Part shown: positions 1-9,393 of the stretch, piece after piece
How the letters are laid out: each line of letters begins with the position of its first letter
How positions within the stretch are numbered: the stretch's first letter is position 1
Source: an uncultured Bacillota bacterium
GTDB lineage: Bacteria; Bacillota; Dehalobacteriia; UBA7702
Reading direction: 5' to 3'
Length of the DNA stretch: 64,000 nt
Assembly: GCA_934702375.1 (NCBI GenBank)
Contig: CAKUYE010000001.1
Location: forward strand, 237,940-301,939
The notes under the pieces: generated by a model
The model's input: the letters and a program-made list of their open reading frames with translations, nothing else
Told to the model about the DNA's origin: nothing
The model's database searches: none
Position numbers and translations under genes: made by a program

Positions 1-56
1 TACAGGGATTTATCCCCGTAGGTCTGAGATATTTCGTGAACTTCCAGTAAGCTCAT
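1..56 (-). CDS. ABC transporter ATP-binding protein, N-terminal fragment
   Basis: Reading leftward, an ATG at 56-54 follows the uvrC stop by seven bases and has an AAAGGAA ribosome site just before it. The 18 visible residues (MSLLEVHEISQTYGDKSL) match the first strand of ABC ATPases, which bind ATP with an aromatic residue such as this Tyr before the Walker A. The style (LLEV..IS..YG.KSL) is closest to soluble ABC-F type ATPases, but ordinary importer ATPases also begin this way. The gene runs off the window edge, so its family cannot be settled. The short gap suggests it is co-transcribed with uvrC. Confidence 0.5.
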   Translation of the reverse strand, partial: MSLLEVHEISQTYGDKSL

Positions 57-63
57 TTCCTTT

Positions 64-1929
64 TCATTCCTTTTCTTTTGTTTGGTTCCGCAGTCGGAAA
101 AAGTCGTAAACACTTTCTGCTGCGGGCATATTCATCGTATCGACCAATGCCAACTCTTCTACCGAAGCCTTTTCAATGGCATGGATCGTTTTAAAATGCT
201 TTAAAAGGGCCTTTTGCCGTGCCGGCCCGATGCCGGGGATATCCGCCAGCAACGAATGGGTCTGTCCCTTTCCCCGCAGCTCACGGTGGAAAGTAATGGC
301 AAAACGATGGGCTTCATCACGGATACGCTGGATTAAATGAAACTCCGGACTGCCTTTGGGCAGCATCAGGGATTCTGCCTGATGGGGAAGCATCAACTCT
401 TCCTCCCGCTTTGCCAAAGAAACAAAGGGAATGGCAGAATGATATTTTTCCTTGATTTTTAACGTAGCGCTGAGCTGTCCCTTCCCACCGTCAATGATAA
501 ACAAATCGGGGAAGTCGGCAAAGCCCTCGGTTTTACCGGCTTTTTTTTCTTCGGTTCCTCGGCGAAAGCGACGGTCCAAAACTTCATTTAACGAAGCAAA
601 GTCATCAATTCCTTCCACAGTTTTAATCTTGAACCGCCGATATTGATCTTTTTTCGGTTTTCCGTTGATAAAAACGATCATGGAGCCTACGGTATAGGAG
701 CCTTGAACATGGGAAATATCGTAGCACTCAATGCGCCGGGGCGTATAGGGCAGCTCCAATGCTGCTCTCAAATTTTCCAACGCCGTCCGAATATCGCTGT
801 CATCCTTATTTTTGCTGCGGTTTTCCTCAGCCATCAGCATGGCGGCATTCTTTTCCGCCAGCTGTAGCAAACGGCTCTTTTCCCCTCTTTGAGGGACAAG
901 GAAATGAACCGGGCCGCCTCGGCGTTCCGAAAGAATTTCTTCCAGCAAAGCCGTTTCTTCCGGCAGCTCCCGAACGTAAATATGAAGGGGAATCATCCGG
1001 TCGCCGCTGTAAAACTCCGGCAGAAAGGCACGGAGGATATCGGCTTCGGATTGCTCGCCGCAGCCCTCCACAATGCGATGCTCTCGTCCCAGCAAACGGC
1101 CGTTCCGAACACAAAATACCGTAACAACGGCTTCATCACCGCTAACAGAAACGGCGATAAGGTCTCGGTTTTCTCCGGTGGCATTCATATCCGAGATTTT
1201 TTGCTTGGACAACACCGCATCCACGGCAGCAAGCTGATTCCGATATCGAGCAGCCTGTTCAAAGGCCAGATTTTCCGCGGCAGCCTCCATTTTTTCTTTC
1301 AGCAGCCGGCGCACCTCGGCACCGTCGCCGCTTAAAAAGCGGTCGATTTCGCGAACGGTATTTCGGTACTCCTCTTTGCTGATTTTACCCATACAGGAGC
1401 CGGGGCAGTTGCCCAAATCATAATTCAGACAAGCCCGGGTCTTGGAGCGTCCCGGCTTTGTTCCGCAGGTGCGGAGAGGAAAGCATTTTTTCAGCACCGC
1501 CACAGTTTCATGCATGGCCTTGGCATTGGTAAAGGGCCCAAAGTATTTGGAACCGTCATTTTTATACTGTCTGGTCACCAGGAGTCTCGGATATTCCTCC
1601 TGAAGGGTCAGCTTCAGATAAGGATAGGTTTTATCATCCTTCAGCATGATATTGTATCGCGGCCGATACAGCTTGATAAGATTACACTCCAGCAGCAACG
1701 CTTCGGCAGGCGAATCTACCAAAATATACTCTAAATTCGCCGCCCGCTCCCGCATGGCAAGGGTTTTCGGCGCCATGTTGCGGCTGTCCTGAAAATAGGA
1801 ACTGACCCGGGATTTCAGGCTTTCGGCTTTACCCACATAAATTATAGTGCCGTTGCCGTCTTTAAAGAGATAGACCCCGGGATGAGCCGGCAAATGATTC
1901 AGTTTTTCCTGCCAAAAGGACTTGTCCAT
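64..1929 (-). CDS. uvrC: Excinuclease ABC subunit C
   Basis: Makes both incisions around bulky DNA lesions after UvrA/UvrB loading. The 621 residues are normal for the family. Visible in order: an N-terminal GIY-YIG nuclease (GVYLF near residue 18, IIYVGKA near 29), a Cys-containing linker (CLNYDLGNCPGSCMG), a UVR coiled helix near 205-240 that contacts UvrB, an RNase H-like second nuclease (YDISHVQG, then FIIDGGKGQL), and a C-terminal helix-hairpin-helix DNA-binding pair (IPGIGPARQKALL). It starts one base after the uvrA stop, so uvrB, uvrA and uvrC lie in a row on this strand. The identification is secure. Confidence 0.97.
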   Translation of the reverse strand: MDKSFWQEKLNHLPAHPGVYLFKDGNGTIIYVGKAESLKSRVSSYFQDSRNMAPKTLAMRERAANLEYILVDSPAEALLLECNLIKLYRPRYNIMLKDDKTYPYLKLTLQEEYPRLLVTRQYKNDGSKYFGPFTNAKAMHETVAVLKKCFPLRTCGTKPGRSKTRACLNYDLGNCPGSCMGKISKEEYRNTVREIDRFLSGDGAEVRRLLKEKMEAAAENLAFEQAARYRNQLAAVDAVLSKQKISDMNATGENRDLIAVSVSGDEAVVTVFCVRNGRLLGREHRIVEGCGEQSEADILRAFLPEFYSGDRMIPLHIYVRELPEETALLEEILSERRGGPVHFLVPQRGEKSRLLQLAEKNAAMLMAEENRSKNKDDSDIRTALENLRAALELPYTPRRIECYDISHVQGSYTVGSMIVFINGKPKKDQYRRFKIKTVEGIDDFASLNEVLDRRFRRGTEEKKAGKTEGFADFPDLFIIDGGKGQLSATLKIKEKYHSAIPFVSLAKREEELMLPHQAESLMLPKGSPEFHLIQRIRDEAHRFAITFHRELRGKGQTHSLLADIPGIGPARQKALLKHFKTIHAIEKASVEELALVDTMNMPAAESVYDFFRLRNQTKEKE

Positions 1930-1930
1930 A

Positions 1931-4750
1931 TCAAATCAATTTATCCTTTAAAAATTTACCGGTGTAGGAGCGCTCATTCTTTACCAGCTCCTCGGGGGTA
2001 CCCCGGGCAATGATTTCACCGCCGCCGTCGCCGCCTTCGGGGCCAAGGTCAATGATATAATCTGCGGTTTTGATCACATCGAGGTTATGCTCGATCACCA
2101 ACACCGTATCGCCACCTTCAACAAGACGATTCAACACATTGAGGAGACAATCAATATCGGCGCTATGCAAGCCCGTTGTCGGCTCGTCCAAAATATAGAT
2201 GGTATTGCCGGTGCTGCGACGGCTCAACTCTGTAGCCAACTTCACCCGCTGGGCTTCGCCGCCGGAAAGAGTCGTAGCACTTTGTCCCAGCTGGATATAA
2301 CCCAGCCCAACATCTTGCAAAGTCTTGAGCTTGCGGAAAATCTTGGGGATATGTTCAAAAAATTCACAGGCCTCATCCACGGTCATTTCCAGTACATCAG
2401 CAATGCTTTTTCCTTTAAAGGTTGCTTCCAGGGTTTCCCGATTGTAACGTTTCCCCTTACAAACCTCACAGGGAACATAGATATCCGGCAAGAAGTGCAT
2501 TTCGATCTTGACGATACCATCCCCCTGGCAGGCTTCACAACGCCCGCCCTTTACATTAAAGCTAAAGCGGCCTTTTTTGTATCCCCGGGCTTTGGCCTCT
2601 TTGCTTTCGGCAAAGATTTCCCGAATGGTATCGAATACACCGGTATAGGTTGCCGGATTGCTTCGGGGAGTACGGCCGATAGGGCTTTGATCAATGGCAA
2701 TGACCTTATCCAGATACTCCAAGCCTCGGATCTCGGCATAATTTTCCGGCACCATTTTGGCGCGGTTCAGCTTGTGGGCCAGGGTATGATAAAGAATATC
2801 ATTGATAAGAGTACTTTTTCCGGAGCCGGAAACACCGGTTACCGCCACAAAAATACCCAATGGAATTTTCACATCAATATGTTTTAAATTATGCTTGTGG
2901 GCATCGAGAATTTCGATGCATTTTCCCGTAACCGGACGGCGTTCCGTCGGTACCTCAATTTTCTTTCGTCCCGAAAGATAATCCCCGGTAACCGTACCTT
3001 CGGCTTTCATCAGCTCCTGAGGTGTACCGCAAGCCACCACCTTCCCGCCGTGAACCCCGGCACCGGGGCCGATATCCACAATGTAATCCGAAGCCAGCAT
3101 CGTATCTTCGTCGTGCTCTACAACGATAACGGTATTGCCAATGTCTCTCAGATGCTGCAAAGTCTCAATAAGCCGGGCATTATCCCGCTGGTGCAGGCCA
3201 ATGCTGGGTTCATCGAGGATATAGAGAACGCCCATCAACGAAGAACCGATCTGGGTTGCCAAACGAATGCGCTGGGCTTCCCCACCGGAAAGGGTGCCGC
3301 TGCTCCGGGAAAGGGTAATATAATCCAACCCGACATCGGTCAAAAAACGCAGGCGATTTTTGATTTCCTTCAGTACCTGCCGGGCAATAAAGTTTTCTCT
3401 CTCCGTAAGCTCCAGGCCATCAAAAAATGCCAGAGCTTCCCCCACGGAAAATCGCGTCACCTCGTCGATATTCTTTCCGCCAACGGTCACCGCCAGGCTT
3501 TCCGGTTTTAATCGGGTACCGTGACAACCGCCGCAGGGCTGAAAAGACATATACTTTTCCAATTCCTCCCGAATATAGTTGGAGTTGGTTTCCCTGTGCC
3601 GCCGTTCGTAATTGGGAATCAAGCCTTCCCAACCGGCATTGTAGGTGCGCATATCTCCGGAATTGTGCAGATACGTCACTTTGACTTTTTTGGGGCCGAT
3701 GCCATACAACAGGGCGTCCAGCTGTTTTTTTGTGAAATCCTTAATGGGAGTATCCATGGTAAAGCCATACTCCCGACCTACGGCGGCAAGACACTGATTA
3801 TACCAACCATGCATATTGCCAATATTCAACGTTACGATAGCGCCTTCGCTGATGGATAATTTCTTATCGGGAATGATAAAATCCGGATCGATCTTCATGG
3901 TATAGCCAAGGCCGTCACATTGAGGACAAGCCCCAAAGGGGTTATTAAAGGAGAACATCCGGGGCGTCATTTCTCCGATACTGATATTACAATCGGGGCA
4001 GGCAAAATTGCGGCTGAACATCATTGTTTCGCCGCCGATGATATCCACCTCCATAAGGCCATCGGCTTCTTCCAATGCCAGCTCTACGGAGTCACTGAGC
4101 CGCTGTTCCATCCCGGGGCGCACCACAAGACGATCCACAACGATGGAGATATTGTGCTTAACCTGTTTTTTGAGGGTAATCTCATCATCAAGGCTGTACA
4201 TCTCGCCATCTACCAGCACCCGCACATAGCCTTTTTTTCGCGCCTGCTCAAAAAGCTTTTGAAACTCCCCTTTTCTCCCCCGTACCAGAGGAGCAAGGAT
4301 TTGAAGCTTTGTTTTTTCCGGCAGAGCCTTTACGGCATCGACGATCTGATCTACGCTCTGCTTTTGGATAGGCTTGCCACACTTGGGACAGTGGGGATGA
4401 CCAACCCGGGCATACAACAAACGCAGATAATCGTAGATCTCCGTTACGGTACCCACGGTAGAGCGCGGATTTTTGCTGGTGGTTTTCTGATCGATGGAAA
4501 TCGCCGGAGAAAGCCCCTCAATATAATCCACATCGGGCTTTTCCATCTGGCCCAAAAACATCCGGGCATAGGAGGAAAGGCTTTCCATATAGCGACGCTG
4601 GCCTTCGGCATAGATCGTGTCAAAGGCCAAAGAACTTTTGCCGGAGCCGCTAAGGCCGGTGATAACCACCATTTTGTTACGGGGCAGAGTCAGATCAATA
4701 TTTTGCAGATTGTGTTCTCTGGCCCCTTTGATCGTGATAAATTCTTCCAT
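1931..4750 (-). CDS. uvrA: Excinuclease ABC subunit A
   Basis: DNA-damage-sensing ABC ATPase of nucleotide excision repair, which loads UvrB on damaged DNA. The 939 residues are full length. Seen: first Walker A (GLSGSGKSSLAF, near residue 31), a CPKCGK zinc site, a second zinc module (CPDC...CPQC), the signature LSGGEAQR in both halves, a second Walker A (GVSGSGKSTLIN) and the C-terminal zinc finger CEAC-CEVC. Both D-loop/Walker B segments (YILDEP) are intact. It lies 33 bases after uvrB and one base before uvrC, which suggests one excision-repair transcription unit. Confidence 0.98.
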   Translation of the reverse strand: MEEFITIKGAREHNLQNIDLTLPRNKMVVITGLSGSGKSSLAFDTIYAEGQRRYMESLSSYARMFLGQMEKPDVDYIEGLSPAISIDQKTTSKNPRSTVGTVTEIYDYLRLLYARVGHPHCPKCGKPIQKQSVDQIVDAVKALPEKTKLQILAPLVRGRKGEFQKLFEQARKKGYVRVLVDGEMYSLDDEITLKKQVKHNISIVVDRLVVRPGMEQRLSDSVELALEEADGLMEVDIIGGETMMFSRNFACPDCNISIGEMTPRMFSFNNPFGACPQCDGLGYTMKIDPDFIIPDKKLSISEGAIVTLNIGNMHGWYNQCLAAVGREYGFTMDTPIKDFTKKQLDALLYGIGPKKVKVTYLHNSGDMRTYNAGWEGLIPNYERRHRETNSNYIREELEKYMSFQPCGGCHGTRLKPESLAVTVGGKNIDEVTRFSVGEALAFFDGLELTERENFIARQVLKEIKNRLRFLTDVGLDYITLSRSSGTLSGGEAQRIRLATQIGSSLMGVLYILDEPSIGLHQRDNARLIETLQHLRDIGNTVIVVEHDEDTMLASDYIVDIGPGAGVHGGKVVACGTPQELMKAEGTVTGDYLSGRKKIEVPTERRPVTGKCIEILDAHKHNLKHIDVKIPLGIFVAVTGVSGSGKSTLINDILYHTLAHKLNRAKMVPENYAEIRGLEYLDKVIAIDQSPIGRTPRSNPATYTGVFDTIREIFAESKEAKARGYKKGRFSFNVKGGRCEACQGDGIVKIEMHFLPDIYVPCEVCKGKRYNRETLEATFKGKSIADVLEMTVDEACEFFEHIPKIFRKLKTLQDVGLGYIQLGQSATTLSGGEAQRVKLATELSRRSTGNTIYILDEPTTGLHSADIDCLLNVLNRLVEGGDTVLVIEHNLDVIKTADYIIDLGPEGGDGGGEIIARGTPEELVKNERSYTGKFLKDKLI

Positions 4751-4783
4751 AACGTATATCCTGAATTCTTAAATCTCTTTTTC

Positions 4784-6790
4784 TTACATCTCTTCGGGAT
4801 CGGTCTCGACCTTTTGGTGACCCCGAGCCGCCGCCCGCAGCTCCATAATCATATCTCGAAGCTCTGCAGCGTGTTCAAAATCAAGGCGTTTTGCCGCCTG
4901 TTTCATTTCTTTTTCCAGGGAAGCGATGGCCCGCTCCCGTTTCTTTTTATCCTTCATCCACTGGGACAGATTTTGCTTTTCCCCTTTTTCCTCATAGGTA
5001 ATGGCAAGGTTGTCCCGAATATCCTTGATAATGGTCTTCGGCACAATGCCGTGGGCTTCGTTATAAGCCTGCTGTATTTCCCGGCGGCGATTCGTTTCGT
5101 CGATAGCTTTCCGCATGGAATCGGTGATCCGGTCAGCATACATAATGACGTGACCGTGGTCATTTCGGGCCGCACGGCCAATGGTCTGGATCAAAGAACG
5201 TTCGGCCCGGAGGAAACCCTCCTTATCAGCATCGAGAATGAGAATCAAAGAAACCTCCGGCAAGTCCAGCCCTTCACGAAGCAGATTGATGCCAACAAGG
5301 ACATCGTAGGTACCCAGCCGCAGCTCCCGAATGATTTCGGTACGTTCCAAGGTCTTTACATCGTAATGAAGATACGTTACCTTGATCCCCATTTCCTGTA
5401 AATACTTTGTGAGATCCTCTGCCATACGTTTCGTCAGAGTCGTAACAAGAACGCGCTCATTTTTCGCAATACGCTCCCGAATTTCTGCGGTAAGATCATC
5501 GATCTGCCCCTCAATGGGCCGCACCTCGATTTCCGGGTCAAGAAGCCCGGTGGGACGAATGATCTGCTCTGCGATCCGAGGATGACGGGAAAGCTCGTAA
5601 TCCCCGGGAGTCGCAGAGACGTAGACAATCTGATTGATTTTTTCTTCAAATTCCTCAAATTTCAGCGGACGGTTATCCAGAGCCGAAGGCAAGCGAAAAC
5701 CATAATCAATAAGAACCTGTTTTCTAGCCCGGTCCCCCCGGTACATTCCCCGAATCTGGGGAATGGTGACATGGCTTTCATCTACAAAAAGCAGAAAATC
5801 ATCAGGGAAGAAATCCATCAAGGTATAGGGGGCTTCTCCTTCCTTTCTGCCGGTAAGATGGCGGGAGTAGTTTTCAATACCGGTACAATAGCCAACTTCC
5901 TCCATCATTTCCAGGTCAAACCGGGTACGCTGTTCCAGTCGCTGGGCTTCGAGAAGCTTATTTTCGCCCCTGAGCACCGCCAGACGTTCCTCCAGTTCCG
6001 CTTTGATATCGGACACCGCCTGTTCCATGCGGCCTTCATCGGTTACATAGTGAGAAGCCGGGAAAATCATCACATGGCGCATTTGGTGCAGAACCTCACC
6101 GGTGACGATATTTGTTTCCACAATGCGCTCGATTTCATCGCCAAACATTTCCACCCGAATGATTTGCTCCGTGGCCGATGCCGGAAAGATCTCCAAACTA
6201 TCGCCCCGCACACGGAATTCCGAACGGCCAAGATCCATATTGTTTCTGGTATATTGAATAGAGATAAGCTTTTTCACGATGTCTTCCCGGGATATCTCCT
6301 GACCTTCCCAAAGACTCACCGCCATGGTGCTGTAATCCTCGGGGTTCCCCAAACCATAGATGGCGGAAACACTGGCCACAATGATCACATCCCGGCGCTC
6401 AAAAAGCGCTGCCGTTGCCGCATGGCGCAGCCGTTCGATTTCGTCATTGATGGAGGAATCCTTTTCGATATAGGTATCACTCCGGGGCACATAGGCTTCG
6501 GGCTGGTAGTAGTCATAAAAGCTGACAAAATATTCCACAGCATTTTCCGGGAAAAATTCTTTAAACTCGCCGCAAAGCTGGGCCGCCAAGGTCTTATTAT
6601 GCACCATAATCAAGGTGGGCCGATTCATTTTTGCGATGACATTGGCCATGGTAAAGGTCTTGCCGCTGCCGGTGACACCGAGAAGAATTTGATCCCGTTC
6701 TCCCTGGTTGATGCCGGAAAGCAATGCATCAATGGCTTCGGGCTGACCACCACCGGGCTGATATGGAGATACTAACTTAAATTCATTCAT
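4784..6790 (-). CDS. uvrB: Excinuclease ABC subunit B
   Basis: Helicase-like damage-verification subunit that forms the pre-incision complex and recruits UvrC. The 668 residues carry Walker A GVTGSGKTFTMA near residue 38, the damage-wedging beta-hairpin region (YYQPEAYVP), the DESH Walker B box (FVDESHV), the SATPGDYE motif III, helicase motifs V-VI (GINLLREGLDLPE, QTIGRAARN) and a C-terminal UVR helix (IASLEKEMKQAAKRLDFEHAAELRD split across the last 60 residues) that pairs with UvrC. It is the first gene of the uvrBAC row. A TATAAT-like -10 lies near 6820-6825 on this strand, but no convincing -35 is seen. Confidence 0.97.
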   Translation of the reverse strand: MNEFKLVSPYQPGGGQPEAIDALLSGINQGERDQILLGVTGSGKTFTMANVIAKMNRPTLIMVHNKTLAAQLCGEFKEFFPENAVEYFVSFYDYYQPEAYVPRSDTYIEKDSSINDEIERLRHAATAALFERRDVIIVASVSAIYGLGNPEDYSTMAVSLWEGQEISREDIVKKLISIQYTRNNMDLGRSEFRVRGDSLEIFPASATEQIIRVEMFGDEIERIVETNIVTGEVLHQMRHVMIFPASHYVTDEGRMEQAVSDIKAELEERLAVLRGENKLLEAQRLEQRTRFDLEMMEEVGYCTGIENYSRHLTGRKEGEAPYTLMDFFPDDFLLFVDESHVTIPQIRGMYRGDRARKQVLIDYGFRLPSALDNRPLKFEEFEEKINQIVYVSATPGDYELSRHPRIAEQIIRPTGLLDPEIEVRPIEGQIDDLTAEIRERIAKNERVLVTTLTKRMAEDLTKYLQEMGIKVTYLHYDVKTLERTEIIRELRLGTYDVLVGINLLREGLDLPEVSLILILDADKEGFLRAERSLIQTIGRAARNDHGHVIMYADRITDSMRKAIDETNRRREIQQAYNEAHGIVPKTIIKDIRDNLAITYEEKGEKQNLSQWMKDKKKRERAIASLEKEMKQAAKRLDFEHAAELRDMIMELRAAARGHQKVETDPEEM

Positions 6791-6867
6791 AATACCGTGC
6801 TCATTTCCTAGATAATCAAATTATTATACCACAAATTCAATAAAAAATCACTGCTTTATCCATATAT

Positions 6868-7920
6868 TTAAGATTCTTTTAAGACTTCCTGTAAAATTTT
6901 CCCGCCGATCTCATCCAATGCGGAAAAGTCCATCGCTTCTATATAGTAGGATTCCAAAGCATCATGAAGCTTATGCGCCCGAGCAATTTCCTCCACGCCC
7001 GCAGCAATAAGTGTATCCCGCTTGCCCTCTGCAATCTGCATCGTTTTTGTCTCTTCACCGGAAAAATCAAGGATATGGTCATCGCTGCGGCGTTCCTCTT
7101 CGGGAAACGTTTCTACGGCAGCTACGGAAAGCTCCAGCTTCGGGAAAATCACCAGCACAACCTCATCGGCGTGGAGACAGCCGTGATAAATTTCTACATC
7201 CCTACGCCGTTCAACGGCACCGGCCACAAGCTGTTCCATATATGCTCTCTGCCCCAACCCCCGTTTGCCAAGAAGGAAATAACGGGCTTTACACTCCCGG
7301 CAGAGGTCAAAAGTAAGATCCACAACACCGGCAGGGGTCACCGCCGATGCAAACAGGTGACGAAGGGAGAATCCATCCTCACCCAGAACCTCGGCAACAA
7401 ATTCTCCGGCTCCCGTGGGTACCTTTGCCTGGGTTCCCCGCTCCTGCTGCAACTGTAAATCCCAGCTGCCGGCAGCACCGAGACGGCGATAGGCCATAGC
7501 GAAAGCAGCGGAAATCTCATCGGTCAAAGCAATAATTTTCTCTCTGCCCCGGGCAAGCACTTGGGGATCCCAATACTCTCCCAAATGAAGAATCTCTTCC
7601 CGCACGCCGGGATAGCGTGGGTCTACAATGTGAGGCGCCGTACCGTCAATCATCGCCGTTTTCAGCACCGGAACAAGGATACCGTCGAGGGAATCGTTAT
7701 CTGAGGAACACTGCCAAAATTCCACATCAAAGCCACGGGCAAGAAAGGCCTCCCCCAAACGACGCATAAGAGAGGACTTCCCGGTGCCGGGGCCGCCTTT
7801 AAGGATATAAATATGCTCCATGCCGCTGAGACCGCTTTCGTAATAGGAATAAAAACCCCGACTGCTGTTGTTGCCGGGAAACACTGTTTTCGCCTTGCCT
7901 TTCATCTTCTCGTCCTCCAA
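6868..7920 (-). CDS. P-loop ATPase of the PRK06851 type, function unknown
   Basis: A 350-residue soluble protein. A clear Walker A (GGPGTGKSS) lies near residue 41, preceded by a segment typical of this group (FPGNNSSRGFYSYY). A Trp-Gln-Cys-Ser stretch (FWQCSSDNDSLDG) and a Pro-rich loop (HIVDPRYPG) follow, both recurrent in clostridial members annotated only as ATPase or hypothetical. No membrane segment or helicase motif is visible. It stands alone between uvrB and a divergent lipoprotein gene. The family is recognised from pattern memory and no function is established, so none is assigned. Confidence 0.75.
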   Translation of the reverse strand: MEDEKMKGKAKTVFPGNNSSRGFYSYYESGLSGMEHIYILKGGPGTGKSSLMRRLGEAFLARGFDVEFWQCSSDNDSLDGILVPVLKTAMIDGTAPHIVDPRYPGVREEILHLGEYWDPQVLARGREKIIALTDEISAAFAMAYRRLGAAGSWDLQLQQERGTQAKVPTGAGEFVAEVLGEDGFSLRHLFASAVTPAGVVDLTFDLCRECKARYFLLGKRGLGQRAYMEQLVAGAVERRRDVEIYHGCLHADEVVLVIFPKLELSVAAVETFPEEERRSDDHILDFSGEETKTMQIAEGKRDTLIAAGVEEIARAHKLHDALESYYIEAMDFSALDEIGGKILQEVLKES

Positions 7921-8017
7921 AACCGGGCATAAAGCCGCCCGTTCATTTCAAATCATTTTATGATGACAACAGCAGAAAAATACACAAAATCTACGTGTAT
8001 CGACAATGGCGAAACGA

Positions 8018-8046
8018 TTGCAATTTATATCGAAATGATTTATAAT
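8018..8046 (+). promoter_or_regulatory. Sigma-A-type promoter of the small lipoprotein gene
   Basis: TTGCAA at 8018-8023 and TATAAT at 8041-8046 are separated by 17 bases. A strong ribosome site, AAAGGAG, follows at 8061-8067. Confidence 0.75.
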
Positions 8047-8080
8047 AAAGCTATCTTTTCAAAGGAGATATGATGTAATC

Positions 8081-8320
8081 ATGAAAAAAATCCTCGTGGC
8101 ACTTCTGGCCGGATTGATGATTTTTTCCTTTGCAGCCTGCGGCAACAGCTCCCAAAATGCTGATGACGCAGAAAAGGAAGAAGCCGGCACCACCGAATCC
8201 GTTACTTCGGATTCCGATATCGATACCAACGCAGACGAACCTCGCTACACCTCCGATGGTGAGCTCATTGTAGAGGAAGAGCTCCCTGCCTCAGACAGCG
8301 ATATCACCACAGAAGAATAA
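8081..8320 (+). CDS. Small acidic lipoprotein
   Basis: A 79-residue protein with a lysine-containing signal peptide and a lipobox ending in FAAC (Cys20), the attachment site for the diacylglyceryl group made by Lgt, which is encoded at 16449-17261. The mature part is short, disordered and strongly acidic (many Asp, Glu, Ser, Thr) with no recognisable domain. It has its own promoter at 8018-8046 and a terminator shared with prs. The AAAGGAG ribosome site is 13 bases from this ATG. A two-codon reading frame (ATG ATG TAA, 8070-8078) sits at the optimal distance instead, so translation may be coupled or reinitiated. The function is unknown. Confidence 0.75.
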   Translation: MKKILVALLAGLMIFSFAACGNSSQNADDAEKEEAGTTESVTSDSDIDTNADEPRYTSDGELIVEEELPASDSDITTEE

Positions 8321-8326
8321 AAAAAT

Positions 8327-8357
8327 AAGACCATGTACGGAAATCGTACATGGTCTT
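8327..8357. terminator. Bidirectional intrinsic terminator between the lipoprotein gene and prs
   Basis: A 13-base perfect stem (AAGACCATGTACG pairing with its complement) closes a five-base loop. It is flanked by TTTTC on the right and an A-rich run on the left that becomes T-rich on the minus strand. Confidence 0.9.
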
Positions 8358-8377
8358 TTCATATGCTCAAGATTTGT

Positions 8378-9331
8378 TTATTCAAAAAGACGGCTTACCG
8401 AAAGATTATTATTGACCGAACGCATTGCTTCACCAAGAAGAGAACCAACCGAAAGGATCTTGAATTTTTCGTTTTCCAATACCGCATTGCTGCGTTGAGG
8501 AATGGTATTGGTGACCACAACTTCTTTAATATTGGAATGCGTTAAACGTTCTACCGCAGGACCGCTGAAAAGGGCATGAGTGCAACAAACATGAACTTCT
8601 TTTGCACCGCGATTTAAGATTGTCTGGGCACCTAAAGTGATGGTGCCGGCAGAGTCAATAATATCATCTACCATAATGCAGATCTTGCCGTCAACATCGC
8701 CGATGATGTTCATAATTTCCGCTTCACCGGGTTTGGGACGGCGCTTGTCCACAATGGCAATACCGCAATGAAGGCGGCCGGCCAAATCCCTGGCTCGAAC
8801 AACACCACCGATATCCGGTGATACGACTACGATTTCGTCGGGATTGAATTTTTTCTTTTTATAATAGTTTGCCAAAATCGGCATAGCAGAAAGATGCTCG
8901 ACGGGAATATCAAAGAATCCTTCGATGGCTTTGGCATGAAGATCCATACAAATAATGCGGTCAGCACCGGCAGCAGTAATCAAATTGGCCACCAGTTTGG
9001 CACTGATCGGATCACGAGGTTTGCTCTTTCGTTCCTGACGAGCATAACCAAAATAGGGGATCACCGCGGTGATCTGCCGTGCAGAAGCACGGCGCATCGC
9101 ATCGATCATAACCAGCAATTCCATCAGGTTATCATTAACCTGAGGGCAAGTGGGCTGCAAGATATATACATCACAGCCACGAACACTCTCGTCAATATAG
9201 GTTGCGATCTCGCCATCACGAAAGCGCTGCACCATGCAATCGCCGAGACTGATCTTAAGATGATCTGCCATTTCTTTTGCTAAGGTGGGGTTTGCATTGC
9301 CTGCAAACAGCTTGAGAGTCATCTCGTTCAT
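8378..9331 (-). CDS. prs: Ribose-phosphate pyrophosphokinase
   Basis: Makes phosphoribosyl pyrophosphate from ribose 5-phosphate and ATP for nucleotide, His, Trp and NAD synthesis. At 317 residues it has the normal length. Seen: the RDGEI segment, the flexible catalytic loop (YARQERKSKPRDPISA), the CMDLHA metal-site region and the PRPP-binding loop VDDIIDSAGT. It lies downstream of glmU and spoVG on the same strand, a gene order common in Firmicutes, and ends at a shared bidirectional terminator. Confidence 0.97.
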   Translation of the reverse strand: MNEMTLKLFAGNANPTLAKEMADHLKISLGDCMVQRFRDGEIATYIDESVRGCDVYILQPTCPQVNDNLMELLVMIDAMRRASARQITAVIPYFGYARQERKSKPRDPISAKLVANLITAAGADRIICMDLHAKAIEGFFDIPVEHLSAMPILANYYKKKKFNPDEIVVVSPDIGGVVRARDLAGRLHCGIAIVDKRRPKPGEAEIMNIIGDVDGKICIMVDDIIDSAGTITLGAQTILNRGAKEVHVCCTHALFSGPAVERLTHSNIKEVVVTNTIPQRSNAVLENEKFKILSVGSLLGEAMRSVNNNLSVSRLFE

Positions 9332-9393
9332 TCCTGTTCCTCCACTAATCTTTCATCATATAATAATATCAAATAAAAGCCTACAATAAATTT

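Noticed and set aside
3920..5401. Long plus-strand open frame opposite uvrA/uvrB
   Set aside because: It is the reverse of two certain genes, has no ribosome site or recognisable domain, and its composition is that of a mirrored coding strand.
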